DNA of 64,000 bases from the NCBI GenBank assembly GCA_028023455.1, contig JAQFVV010000505.1, positions 184,001 to 248,000 of the forward strand, written 5' to 3'. Position 1 is the first letter of the stretch; the number at the start of each line of letters is the position of its first letter. Below the pieces are notes generated by a model. That model saw only the letters and a list, made by a program, of their open reading frames with translations. It was not told the origin of the DNA and ran no database searches. Made by a program: the position numbers and the translations under genes. The DNA comes from Epiperipatus broadwayi (taxonomy: Eukaryota > Onychophora > Udeonychophora > Euonychophora > Peripatidae). Positions 12,840-25,917 of the stretch are shown here, piece by piece.

Positions 12840-13330
12840 ATTTAACTAATTAATAAAATTAATATTTATTTGTTTTTTATATTGTTACTTAAATTAAAAT
12901 TTAAATTATTTTGCTAATTAATAAATGAAAAACGTTACTCCTTTCCCTTTTCTGCTTTTAAATGGTAGGTCAAAGAAATAAAATCTAAAAAAAACTTTCT
13001 TCTATTTTTTTGACCTACTATTTAAAAAAAGAATTTATTTTTCTGAAAATATATAAAAAAGATTATCCTTCTCTGATCTACAGTTTAAAAGAAGAAGGAA
13101 AAGAGACACTTTTTTTATTTATAGACAGTGATTTGATTAATAAATTAATTTAATATACAATATATATATATTATTAATTAATAAACACTTAATAATTTAT
13201 TCAAATTACTTTTCTGTTAATTAATGAAAGATTATCCTTTTGCTTTTTTTTTTTTTTAATGGTAGAATAAAGGAATGAAATTTATTTATTAAAACTAAGT
13301 AATGGGAATTTGTTGCTAATCTAAACTATT
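12840..13330. repeat. Diverged ~300-bp duplication with a palindrome
   Basis: Sequence around 12840-12990 (TAATTAATAAA..., then CTTTTAAATGGTAG) recurs at about 13135-13285. Within the first, about 12957-12979 and 13003-13025 form a near-perfect palindrome (AAATGGTAGGTCAAAGAAAT against ATTTTTTTGACCTACTATTT). Confidence 0.45.
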
Positions 13331-13588
13331 TTTTCTCCATTATATTCATTATTCAATTTTTAATGCTATGTAAGTATTTAGAATGTTTTGTATAATTTTT
13401 ATGTGTATATTTGTTATAAATTACAAAGAAATTAAGAAAAAAATAGTATTTTAATCAAATAACTGAATTTTAAAAAATTAAAATAAAACCATTTGTGATT
13501 TTTCTTTTTATTATAAAGTATAGATGTAAATGCTATTTAATTAATACAAAAATATTAAACATAATATTTAATAAGTTGGTCCTGATTT

Positions 13589-14277
13589 AGTTTGCCCTCA
13601 CGGCCATTTTGAAATCTGAAAACCACCACCAACACATCCAACTGATAAATGACATAAATATTGAATAAAAGTACTTTAAATTCATATTTTAGAAATTATA
13701 AGCTAGTAAAAATAATATGCTTTATTTTATTAGGGTTTTTTTCTTTAATTTATCTTTATAAAATATTTAAAATATGACGGGTCCAGGGAGGAGGGAGGAT
13801 GATTTGGCGGATACAAAGTATTATTCAAATGATGCAGAAATCTGATCAAACCAAGTTTATAATTTCCAAATACTAAAAAATTATATACTACATGCTCATA
13901 TGAAATAAAGCATATTATTTTTACTAGCTTATAATATCTAAAATATGAATTTAAAGTACTTTTATTCAATATTTATGTCATTTATTGGTTGGATGAGTCA
14001 GCGGTAGTTTTGGCTGGTCTTTTTTTTTTCTTTTTTCATATGTCATAGCATCGGCCGGGACGCGAACCCGTAACCATCTGCAACCTCGGCTGCGATGAAT
14101 TCTTGGCTAACAACACTTGACAGTTTTTTTTTAAGTGTCATAGCATCGGCCGGGACGCAAACCCGCAACCCGGGCAAAGTGCAAGGCAGTCGCGCTGATC
14201 TCTCGACCACCAATGCAAGACAACGCTTGACAGTTTTGGCTGGTCTTGAGATTTCAAAATGGCCATGAGCGCAAACT
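13589..14277. repeat. MITE with long terminal inverted repeats, interrupted by SINE
   Basis: The left end AGTTTGCCCTCACGGCCATT and the right end (reverse complement AGTTTGCGCTCATGGCCATT) form terminal inverted repeats. Similarity continues inward for ~150 bp (CAATATTTATGTCATTTAT at 13963-13981 mirrors about 13650). A SINE dimer at 14021-14231 split the right arm. No transposase is present. Confidence 0.75.
14021..14231 (-). repeat. tRNA-derived SINE family D, dimer
   Basis: Two SINE units in tandem, each with a poly-T start (poly-A tail on the minus strand) and the tRNA-like minus-strand phrases GGTGGTCGAGAGATCAGCG (A-box-like) and GGGTTTGCGTCCCGG (B-box-like). The 15-bp duplication AGTTTTGGCTGGTCT at 14006-14020 and 14232-14246 shows the dimer entered as one event into the MITE. 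Confidence 0.8.
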
Positions 14278-14282
14278 ACCAA

Positions 14283-17200
14283 TAAGTTTTATCCATTTTG
14301 GGAAATCATTAAAAGATATGTACAAATGTGTTAAATGGATTGACTCTTAATACTTTTATTGTAATTCTCATATAATTTGTGAAGATAAGTGTTAAGAGCA
14401 TATTGCTAAAACTCATGCACATATAATTTAAAAGCATCTCTATTATAGTGAAAAGCCATCAAGTAGTAGTCAAGTGGTGTTATTGTCTTGTAGAATTGGT
14501 ACGAAACAATAGCATTAAAATCTACCTTTTATATTTGTTTTGTGTATGTATATGTGTTTCTGTGATTATGTGAGTTTAGTCATCAACAATAAATATTTTT
14601 ATATATTTTGCAATTATTCAATTGCAAAATGGCATTGATTGATGGCCACAGTAATGCGAATTCTTATACACAGTTGTAATAATGGTGAATAAAAGTTATT
14701 TTATTATTACATAGTAACAAAATTTATTATTAAACATATATATTCAACTCATTGCAGGGTTTTTTTTTTTTTCACTTTTGTTTGTTTATGAGATTAATTT
14801 ATATGTATTGTTATATAATATGCTATTGTTTTTTTATTTTCTTTTAGGTTTTCATTGACAATTTTTTCATTTATAAATATAATTTTCATGAACTTGTTTA
14901 TTTTGACTCAGAACTTTATGTGTAGGATTATTATAAAAAAAAATAAGTTGTATGAATGATCTTTGGGAATAATTTGTATCTTTCATTGAAATTTTTTTGC
15001 AGGCAGCTTTAGTAACTGGTTGGTTTTCTTGAAAATTTCGAACATGATTGTATGTATTGTAATGTACACATGTTGCTATCTATAGTTCCCTTGTGGTGTA
15101 TAAGTAAATAAAAACAATTAAAGGTCATCTGTTTAATAAAATATATTTTATTGTTTTGAATGAATCTGGAATAAGTGAACCATTTATGTAGTAAAGTTAA
15201 AAATGAAATATTTTGTTTGAGTTATTATCATGATAACAACGCCTTATTAGGATTAGAAGAAAGAGAATTGTGTGTTCACAGACCAGTGTTTAAAAGCAGG
15301 AAAGGACTGTGTTTTATATTACCATAGTTACAAAAACAATTTTAGCAAGAATAACACACATACTTTCTTTTTCTTAAAAATTTGTGTTTATTTTACCTTA
15401 CTTTTATAAATAGATTCTGGACTTACAGTAAAGAAAGATGCACTATGAGTAGAAAAACGCTTGGAAAGGGGAACAAAAGCTTCTCCTTCATTTGATATCT
15501 TTGTGATTCAAACGGAATGATTAATAACAAACGCTATGCTTAACTGCTATGAAGCTATCAAAATTTACCATGGATTATAATATTGACAAAGATATCATTT
15601 AACAATAAGAATGTTTATGGAAACCTACATTTGCATTTTGCTATCATTGATGTGCCATGGAACACATTATAGAGGACAGTGGAGTCTAAGTTGAAATTAT
15701 ATCTATAAACTAAACTTGGTAACAGATGCTAAGAGAAAACTTCTTTTAAATTATCTAAATGAAATAAATTTCATTTACTAATAATGGTTAAGAGTATAAT
15801 AATAGCTTAATGATAAAATATTTATCAGTCTTTTTTATTAATGATCTTAATTATGAGGTAATTTTATCATTCAATATAAACTTAATAGTAGAGTCATGTA
15901 ATTAAGGCCTAAATCACTTGTTAACGTACTAATTTTTTTTTTTGTGAAAAAGAATTTGTAATTAATCATTTTATGACTATGTTTTAAAAATTTTAATCAT
16001 AAATCGTTTCTATTAATTGGGGGAGGGGGTGGTAAATTATAAAAATATATATGATATTAGATTGCAGTTGGTAAATTTGAGTTATGATTTTTATTTTGCC
16101 ACCTCAATGACTTAATGCTTATTTCAATAAATTTATATTATTATTAACCTAAGTACTTTGATTTGCCTATTGCATAAATCATTATAAAACTATTTTATTA
16201 CATAATTTATTTTGCATTTAAGACAATTCATTGTACATTCCCTACATCATTTTTTATTGTGATTTTTTCTTTTCTTCCAAATTATTTTCTTTTCCACTTT
16301 TCCTTCCAACTATTTCATACAAATTTTAATATAATTCTAACCTGCCTCGGACCTATTGGAGATTCATATATTTATTTTTTTTTTTTTTATTTTTATATTT
16401 TTTTTATTAAGTAAACAATTATGTAGTATGTTTTAGATTCCCCAAAATTTTGGGGATTAAAAGGGAAAACACTATTTTTTCAATATTTTTTTTTATATGT
16501 GGTGGTCCCCATATTTAAGGAACCACTAGCACCCACCCCCCCTCATTATTAATAATATTTTTTATTATTTTCATATTACTCATCTCACAAATAATTAAAA
16601 CTTTATTTTTTACTTTAATAATATTCTATTATATTTTCTCAACCACCAAAAAAATATTGTATTTAGAACATATTCTTCATTACATTCTTCCTACCTTTTA
16701 AAATAATTTTTTTTTGCAATATATATTGTAGACATGGAACTTTAGAATATCATCATATGTTTCCTTATTTATTTATTTTTTAAATTTTCCAGTTCATACA
16801 CAATTTTTATTTTAAAGGATTTTTTGTATATATTGTACTGATAACCTGAAGGAGCTAGCTTTCAATATAATTCTAATTGAATAATCTTCATACATCCATA
16901 TAGAAAGCCAATAATGGTGATGAATGAATCTAAAAATGGTTTATATTTCTCAATAACCTCCTCAAAATCAACACTATGAATTTGAAGTAGGCTTTACCAC
17001 TCAGAAGTAATTTGTTTTATTGAAATAATGAGAAAAAGACATGCATTTTCAGTTTTTATCTGGGTGCCATCTTTTCAAGTAAAAAAAAAAAATGCTAAAT
17101 GGACCAATCTCAACTATCCTTATTTTCCCAATTCCTAACAACATTCATCATTTTCTCAATGGTTAAGCATTCTTTCTAAATTTAATTTTTTTTTATAGAC

Positions 17201-17450
17201 ACAGAAATGATAAGGGCTTAGTGTGAACATTAGAAATGAAATATGATATAAAATGGCACTGACAACTTGAGTTTATAAAATAAGGTTAACACACATAAAT
17301 ATATATATATCATAATAAATGGATAAAATTCAACAAGAATACAAAATTAAATAAAAATACCTTAATCACCAATATAAAAGGAATAAAATAAATTACAATA
17401 AATGATTTCAAATTTGTTAAATTAAGGCCTTTTTTAGAAAAAAAAAGTTT
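14283..17450. other. AT-rich intron sequence, nothing recognised
   Basis: Long T runs, for example 16371-16405. No exon, RNA gene or repeat family was recognised. Confidence 0.45.
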
Positions 17451-17599
17451 TATTAAAACATATTACCATGGTGTGTCTATATCTTTAGTTAGCTTTTTAT
17501 ATTCAAAATATGGTATTTATTGCTTAGCCAGGCTTGGTTGCTTGATAGCGTTGTTGCCAGTCAAAAACAATAGAATGCAACATTACTAGGCCATGATTT

Positions 17600-19620
17600 T
17601 TAAAATACAGCAACTTTTTTTGATCCTTTTAATTCTTCTACTTCGTCTTTAATATTTCATTTTTAGGGTTTTTTTTTTTTTTGGCTATACGGCGATTTTT
17701 TGGGGGGCTTTAACTTCTTCTATTTTTTAAATCAATTTTTATTATCTTTTTTAAAAAACAAACAAAAAATAACTCTGTCTCTAACTTTTACAAAGTATTT
17801 CTCAATCCAACACCCTCCCCCAAAAAAATTAAAATAAGATCAAAACTTTTGACTTTTTCAACTTTCATTTTCTTTTTTTTTTTCCAAAATACGGCGACTT
17901 TTTTTTTGCCTTTATTTGTATACTGCTGATATACTAAAACTTTTATTTATAAACCAATTTTTATTACCTTTTTTAAAAATAAAAACGGTTCTCATCTTAT
18001 AGCTAAAGACGCAGTGATGACAGTGCATTTCCGCGACCACACGTTCGAACCCGACGATTAATATAAGATCACAACTTTTGATGTTGTGCTACAGATTGCA
18101 GAGTGTTATGTTGTGTAGCAAAACAGCATGTATATCGCATTGCAGCAAATACATTTTCTGAATTCTACAGTTTATAAAATGGTTACGGCTTGGTGACTGT
18201 GTGTGCCATTTGAATTGAATGGAAATGTTGTTTTTATTGGACTCTTCTGTATTCTTAAAGTATTGAAATGCTTCAGATTCTGTAAAGTAATATCAGACTT
18301 TTTTGAGTGTACTGTATTGAAGTTTTAATTGGACAAATATTGACAAGATATAGAAAGTGAGTTGGAATTAGGTAATGCTCCAGTAACGTACTGTTCATAA
18401 TATTTCACAAGTAAAAAATCAATTCTACCGTGTGTATATTTTTGAAGTAAAAAACTAACACAAAAGTATCCAGTAAGGTCAAAGCTAATTATGCACGGTT
18501 CTTCATAAACAGCATATATTATAAACATGGTTAATAAGTCAAAGAAGACATTTTACATATATGTGTGTTTCATCGTTGTAAATTAAAAAAGTTTTACTTT
18601 TTTTCTTTTATTTGACTACATATTATAACTTATTTTGAATATAGTCTACGTTGAAAGTTATCATTTATTTTATAGATGTTACTAAAAAAAATATTTATTA
18701 AAATACGATTTTGATATTTTTTATTTTAGCACTACAAACAACAGAACACTAACCCTACACCTAACCCTAACAACTTTTACTTTTTGTTGTCATTCTATTT
18801 GAAGTAAAAATAGCATTAAAGCCGTAACCCCAGTAAAAAATTATCCGATAGAAAATTGATTTTTCTAATAAAGCAAAATAAAAAACACGAATCAAATTGT
18901 AATTTGTTTATTTTATTTTACATATTATTATGTATCATTTAATTTGAAATATGTTAATAAAAAATAATATTTAAAAAAGGCTAAGATTTTACTTAAAGTT
19001 TTAATTTTTTACATTACAAAAATCTGTGACGGATATAAATGACGTTAAAATCAATGGCTTGTGAATGTTCATATTTTATAGTTTTAGCGTGAAAACGTGC
19101 CATTGAATCATTTCTATAAGTACAAGCACATAAAAACAAACCCAAAATAACTTTTGTCTCTACTTTCATCGTCACAGTGAATAACAGTATTTCTGCAACC
19201 ACGAAACTAAAATTAAAATAAGATTAAAAGTTATGAATATTTTCAACTTTCATTGTCTTTTTTTTTAATTAAAAAGATGGCAATTAAAAGTTCAGAGTTT
19301 TTTTTGGCTTTATTTGTATTGCGCGATGTCTATTTTGCCATTTTTAAAAACAACTTTTCCTATTAATTACATTTTTTAATCCTTTCAACACACCACCCCA
19401 AAAAAATTACAATAACATCAAAACTTCAGACTTTTACAATTTTCGTTTTCTTTTTTCATGTTTAAAATATGGTGACTTTTTTTTTTTTTTGGGTATACGG
19501 CGATTTGTATTACGTGATTTCTATTTTGCCCTTTTTAAAAAGAACTTTTACTATTAATAACATTTTTTGATCCTTTTATTTTTTCCTACTACGTCTTTAA
19601 TATTTTATTTTTAGGAATCG
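17600..19620. repeat. Diverged repeated units with ACGGCGA motif
   Basis: Related phrases recur at about 17640-17990 and 19190-19600: TTTTTGGCTATACGGCGATT, AAAATACGGCGACTTTTTTT, CAACTTTCATTTTC and TTTTTATTACCTTTTTTAAA. Between them, 18750-18773 carries ACCCTA/CCTAACCCTAA, like vertebrate-type telomere repeats but only about three units. Confidence 0.4.
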
Positions 19621-20260
19621 AATACCTTCGGTTGCAGGAGCCTGACTGACATCGGTAAGTGGCACAATTTTTGCACCATTTTATTTGTCTCGTGAAAGCG
19701 TGAGTTTTCGCATGAGCTCAGTCAAATCATGTTTGGCCCTACCCTTCCTAATGTTTTGCACATTCCAAGTTATGTAGGGAAGGGTGGGGACAGTGTGACA
19801 ATTCTTAGTGAGTCAGACTGCGTGATTTAAGTAGAAATGAAATTACTCTACTATGAACATATCAAAACTTATAGCCACTTGAAATCCAAACACCGTCAGA
19901 CGATACTGTAGCGTCCAGTGAATTGTGCGAATTCGCATAAAGGGTCGCAAAGCACAAAACAGGCCATAATGTTTCTGTGCAATGCCATCAAGCGGCCTGC
20001 AATGGCTAAGATAAACAACTTTTCTTAGCTGTAAGTGTAGGCTGCATAAATGGCATTTTAGCTGTTTTGCACTGGCAACAATGCCAACAGGCGGCCAAGC
20101 CCGGCTAAGTAATAAATACCAAAAAATGTATACTTTACTTGCTAATCCTGCAGTATGAAAACATTCATTAGTATGTTTTTTTTTAAATTGTATAATTATG
20201 TATCTGGCAAGTCCTTCTTGTTTCTGGTATTTTTTCATTAAGCAGTCAATCACCAAACAT
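19621..20260. other. Less AT-rich island of unknown nature
   Basis: The base composition changes here. GC-richer words include GGCCTGCAATGGC, GGCGGCCAAGCCCGGC and CCACACGTTC-like phrases nearby, with several CpG. A 137-codon open frame exists on the minus strand (19843-20256) and contains CHLCSLHLQ, but its product is not recognised and it may be chance. It could be an old repeat or a regulatory element. Confidence 0.3.
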
Positions 20261-20299
20261 TAATAGAGGCAAACATTCATCATAGACACAGATGATTTT

Positions 20300-22560
20300 A
20301 GTTAATCCAGGTGTTATGATATTTATGAACGGAATTCAAGAGTGGTCCCAAGAGATGGCAGTATAATTTATGTCAGAGCCTGTGTGCATGTAGATTTTCA
20401 GCAATGCATTTTTTGTGGCTGTTTCAACAAGTGGTAAGCCATAAATCAGGAGTTTCTATTTTTCGTAATGACTATTGATATTTAATTATTCATTTCTTTC
20501 CAAAAGAGTGGTGTATATCTCAACCACAGTTATAGCTCACAAAGCAAAAAATTTCTCCTAAATTTAATATTATGTATCCATGGAGTTTTTTTTTTTAATT
20601 CTCCTTCTTTTTTCATTAATCTCTGCTAGTCTGACTTTTTTTTAAAATAAACTGTTAAAATGAATATACCCTTTTCTTTCATTTTCTTCCAATATTTTTT
20701 TTTATCTTAACATTTTTTGTTTTTAAATAAAGTTATATAATAGAATATCACTGATTTTCTTTTTAGCTTTTTTTACTTTAAATTCAGTTTTTTTTTTTTA
20801 ATCAACAAATCTAAGCATCCATTTTTTAAAAAAATAAAATGGTTATATATATTTCAATCTCTTATGTTTCTCTTAAAACACCATTGCCTGGATGAAATTT
20901 GTTTATTAATAAATTTTATAATATTTATTTATGTCTTTATTTATTTATTTAATCCAAGTAAAGTACTTTCATATACCTCACCTGTGCATACATACACATT
21001 TAAAAAAATATTATTGAGTCCTTGCATTTTCCTTTTAACCAATTATTATTATTAATTTTAAAACAATTTTGAATAATTTTTTACAGGTTTACTATATTAT
21101 CTGTGTATTGCTGGACACATTTTCAGGTTTCTATTTCCTGCATTACAATATATATTGTGACTTTTAGCTTTGGCAGAAGCTAAATGCCAAGCCAAATTGT
21201 GTGCCAAGATACCTAACAATATGTATGTAGTTTAATTCTGTTCGTTAATAGATTTCTATTAGTGCTTTGCAATGCTTAATTTTGCATACAAAAGTTACTG
21301 TATCAGCATTTGTATAGATTGTATAGCTGTAAAGTAATTTTTGACAGCTTAAATTATAATGGTTTTAAGCGTAAATAAGTGTTTACCATTCTAAAGGCTT
21401 AAATTTTTAAATAGCTGGTAATGTAGTTGATAAATAATGCATTTTAAGTTAATAATGCTGTTTTAGTCACGATTTAATCATTTACAATGTTTCAAAAAAA
21501 CTTAATTTTAAGGGTAAGAAACCAAGTTCAAACTATATTTTGGTTTGCTGGTATTTAAATTAATTATAGTTAAACATTTTAAATTTATTTGTGTAGAAAG
21601 AGTTTAATAAAGCTAATAATTAAAGATAGGAATTTTTAAAGCAATGGATAAACGAATGAATAAAATATATTTATTTTAAACATTTATTTTAAAATATTCT
21701 TAAAGATAGTTTTAAAATTACTCCGAGAGTCTTATCCGAATTAAATAATGATAAATAAATGTATTAAATATTATCTGTAATTTTAAGTAAATTGTCTAGA
21801 CAAAGGTTGATTTATTTTAAAAATTGAGAATTAATTAGTTATATTTTTACTTGACAACCTTCCCTAGTTACATTAGATCAGGGATTCAAACCAATTAATA
21901 AAAGGGTGCATAGGTTAAATCATTAATAAAGTCTTGCAAAGTGGTCACATGATCACTACTATAAATAGGTGAGATTGTCACCTGTTCAAGGTTCTCAGTC
22001 ATTTTTATTTGTAGCAGTTGAATTTTCCTTAAGTTTTATTATTTATTTATTTTTTAGCTTAAGTATGATAAGCTAAATTACAATATCTAGGCACAATTAT
22101 CTAAATTGAAACACCAAAGGAACTGAAATCTTCAATTTCCAGCTAGCTTTAGTGGTAATATCATTTCATTATTACAATATTTAGAATGTTATCTTTTAAA
22201 TTTTTCACATTGAAGAACTTTAACAGCTATTATTATTATTACCATTATAATGACTTGAGAGCTATTGATAATTTCAAAGCATGTAAGAACATCTGTTTTA
22301 AATTTACCACAGAATATTTAAAATTCTTAACGGCAATAATGACATTAAAAATATTAATAATTTCCTGATATTTTATTTTTAAAAAATACTCATTTCATAT
22401 CATATATTATCTAGAATTTATTTACTTTTAGTAAAGAACTTTTAATTCAGGATAAAGTCTTATAATTTTCTATAATGAGTATGTTTCAGACATTTTAAAA
22501 TTTATTTAAATCTACAAAAGAAATATTTAAATTAATAATAGTTTTATGCTAATTGCAAGG
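20300..22560. other. AT-rich intron sequence with one TATA-like site
   Basis: No exon was found. TATAAATA at 21960-21967 is followed by TCAGTC at 21995-22000. This resembles a core promoter or an LTR start, but no transcript or LTR boundary supports it. Confidence 0.3.
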
Positions 22561-22562
22561 AA

Positions 22563-22645
22563 ATCAAGTCATATATCACATGAATGAGTGTTCCAATAGC
22601 ATTTAACAAGCTTCTTAAAAGCTATTGGCACACTCATTATATAAT
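22563..22645. repeat. Family C terminal fragment, short palindrome (C3)
   Basis: TGAATGAGTGTTCCAATAGC (from 22581) and the inverted AGCTATTGGCACACTCATTA (from 22620) pair around AACAAGCTT. CAAGTCATATAT just upstream matches the outer tail of family C (39500 and 51340). Only the 3' end of the family, inverted against itself, remains, and the ribozyme part is absent. Confidence 0.55.
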
Positions 22646-22805
22646 AGTTTTATGCTACAATAAAAACGTATTTGTGCTTATTTAAATTAAAGACATGTTG
22701 TTATCTTATGGCTGCACAAATAAAAGATTTCCGTTATTATGACTTTTGTTTTCTCCCTCCTGAAAAAAAATTTTTTTTTTTTTCAAGGCAGGATTAAAAA
22801 AAATT

Positions 22806-23305
22806 NNNNNNNNNNNNNNNNNNNNNNNNNNNNNNNNNNNNNNNNNNNNNNNNNNNNNNNNNNNNNNNNNNNNNNNNNNNNNNNNNNNNNNNNNNNNNNN
22901 NNNNNNNNNNNNNNNNNNNNNNNNNNNNNNNNNNNNNNNNNNNNNNNNNNNNNNNNNNNNNNNNNNNNNNNNNNNNNNNNNNNNNNNNNNNNNNNNNNNN
23001 NNNNNNNNNNNNNNNNNNNNNNNNNNNNNNNNNNNNNNNNNNNNNNNNNNNNNNNNNNNNNNNNNNNNNNNNNNNNNNNNNNNNNNNNNNNNNNNNNNNN
23101 NNNNNNNNNNNNNNNNNNNNNNNNNNNNNNNNNNNNNNNNNNNNNNNNNNNNNNNNNNNNNNNNNNNNNNNNNNNNNNNNNNNNNNNNNNNNNNNNNNNN
23201 NNNNNNNNNNNNNNNNNNNNNNNNNNNNNNNNNNNNNNNNNNNNNNNNNNNNNNNNNNNNNNNNNNNNNNNNNNNNNNNNNNNNNNNNNNNNNNNNNNNN
23301 NNNNN
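22806..23305. other. Assembly gap, 500 N
   Basis: Exactly 500 N bases between TTTTTTTTTT-rich and AT-rich flanks. The round length suggests a placeholder, so the true size of this intron is unknown. Confidence 0.98.
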
Positions 23306-25476
23306 ATTAATTTCCAATATGCTATTTAATAAATATTAGGTAAAATTCAAAAGTTTTTCACTTGATACAAAGGAAATATAAACTATACCTGTAAAAAGAC
23401 ATTATATTTAAGTGAATTTAAATGATTTTTTGTACTTTAATTATTTTATAAATGTCTGCAATATGATAAAACCTGCAAACTCTTATTTCCCCGAGCGTTA
23501 CTATGGAAACCATTGTGGTCATAAATATGACATTTAAAATAAGTATTTTTCTTCTGCAAATACTTTTATGATTTTGAATAAATATGATTTATCAGAAATA
23601 TTCTGCAAAATATTCTCATTATTATTAAAATTAAGATAATTCTTTTGGTGGATTTTTTTCGGAAAACCTGAATTAAATGTTAAGGAGATTATTATTGCAG
23701 CTTAATAAACAGATAACATAACTTAAATTCTTGGATACTTGTTTGAATGGCCATAAATTTATCTTATTATTTGCTAACATATTTTCTGAAATTTTCATTT
23801 AGGATATCCGAAAGCGTTTTCATATTTCATAGTTTATCTTCTAAATTTTGATGTTTGAATTATTTATGTTGGATATATTTGCTGCCCACAAGACTTTATT
23901 TTACCAAATTTACCTATTCATGCTCCGATGTAATGGTTATTGAAAGAAGAAATCTGAAGGACTATGTAATTTATTTAATTTAATGGTAAAAATGTTAAAC
24001 TTACTTGTATTTTTGATTTGTCATACCAAGTTTTATTTTAGGTCCGTATTATTTTCATATTATATGCTATATTTTGAAATATTTTAAAAGTTCTCAGAAT
24101 AGCAATTTATCATATTTGCATATTTTAAATGGTATGTGTTGCCTTTTTTATATATGAATTATTTATAAAGGTATATTGATATGCTGTAAGATGAGTATGT
24201 AGATGTATGTTTCTGTTATTTATTTTATGCTTATTTATTGCATAATGTTAATGGAACCATATTTGGCATTATTTATTATTTTTCATTTTTTACATTTGTT
24301 AGCTATAGTATTTTTGTTAGAGATAGGTTTATTCTTTCTATTTAGGAATGCTTATGTATGCCAGTATATTTAGAGATAATAGTGTTAGTCTCTATCATTA
24401 TTATGCTAGTTTGTTTTTCAAAAGAGATGATAGCATTCTCTTTCTTTTACTATTGTCTTGCTAGCATGCATCTACTCATATGCATATTTTTGGAGACGGT
24501 AGCTTAGGCTCTTTCTATTTTAAGGCAATTTCTATTTAATATTTTTTCCCTTATGTGCATTCCCATTATTTTTCCTGATTAGTGACAAGGTCCTAGATCT
24601 GTTAACACTCAAAAGGAAGTGTATTCTTATGAGCTATGCCATCATAATTTTACTTTGCCTTACTTAATTATTGGAAGATGGATTTTGTTTGTAGTATGTA
24701 GTACGTTTAGTAAAACATATGCAAATTTTAGCATGGCTTTGTGTCATTTTAATGTTTTTATCAAGATATTGATAAATTTCACTCTTCTATAGCATTGTTG
24801 ATTGGCTTAGATGTGAATGATTTATTGTAGATGTGTAAGTCTCAAATTTGAGCTTTGTTAATAATGAGGACAAAATATGATACATAATTAATTTTAAAGT
24901 GTATTGTAGGCATACATAGACAATATACATCTATCTTATCACTCCTTCATCACTGGATTGATAAGATATTATTGAGTATGTTACATATTCATAAAAAGGG
25001 ATACTACTTATATAAAGGTTATTATCATTGTGTGAATGCATTGATAAGTGAGAATTTTTCAATAATTAAATAATAGAAAGTTTATTTTGATCTGCTGGAT
25101 TATTTTGTTAAGCCAATTGAATTTTTTTTAAAAAATAAAACATGATGGAAAACTTTTAATCCTTCTGTCATAATTTTGAGGAAGTAATGTTGTGAAAGCC
25201 TTTGGCTATATGAAGTATTTGTAATTTTGTATTTGTTTTCTGTAGAATAAATATTTGTTTTTGTTATTTAAGAAATTTCTCATAGTCGTTTGCTCACTTC
25301 ATTCCACATATCAATCAGAAATCATTCCACTTATAAATAACACTTAAGCACTTAGAAAATATTATAAATTATTTTAAGGATATTTGCTAAAAGAGTACAT
25401 GAACATTGAAACTAATAAGACTCACTTTATTGAATTATTTAAATATTAGAATTACATCTAAGAAAGTTGTATTTGT
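23306..25476. other. AT-rich intron sequence
   Basis: No gene seen. GTTACTATGGAAAC at 23497-23510 fits the RFX X-box consensus, but it is intronic and isolated. Confidence 0.4.
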
Positions 25477-25917
25477 GTGTGTATTAAATGGATTATGTCC
25501 TGTACATGAGGGGTCAGATTGACCTTAGGTCAACATGGGTGTGACAAGAATCTCGGCCTCAGTGTGGCCTTTGAGCATTCCATCATCAGATTTTCAATTG
25601 GATGGACGGTTGAAGAGTTGGAGTGTGGAGTAGATTGAAGCCTGTCCATTAAAGTATGAGGTTTGGCTATCTTAATATATATCTGAGCACTTATGGCATA
25701 TATGTGTAGAGATGGTAATCTAGATCAACTGATGATTGCTGGTTTAGCATGAAATACATATATTGGTGATTATTTATCTTTTTAACATATATGTGTTCAA
25801 GTGTATCAGTGTTATGAGATAGTGTGGAGAGTGGTGGTTTATGTGAAAGTCTGTGCTCATATACCCTGTATATTACATATATAGACACAGGTATATAATA
25901 AACCTGTGTGTTTCAGT
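25477..25917 (+). repeat. Repeat family A, copy A3 (no inverted part)
   Basis: Forward-only copy, starting at GTGTATTAAATGG and ending with the 3' stem-loop CACAGGTATATAATAAACCTGTG and TTTCAG. It shows what the family looks like without the inverted 5' segment. No clear flanking duplication was found. Confidence 0.75.

Noticed and set aside
14043-14282. 79-codon minus-strand frame with cysteines
   Set aside because: It lies across the SINE dimer and MITE end, so it is a repeat shadow.
19843-20256. 137-codon minus-strand open frame as a gene
   Set aside because: No recognisable domain, no clear start context, and it sits in an intron region of a gene on the other strand. Mentioned only as part of the island.
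21960-22000. TATA box and initiator of a gene or LTR
   Set aside because: Spacing of about 37 bases is long, no LTR ends or coding exon follow, and TATA words are frequent by chance in such AT-rich DNA.
22706-23329. Open frames of ~200 codons on both strands
   Set aside because: They run across the 500-N gap and contain almost only unknown residues.
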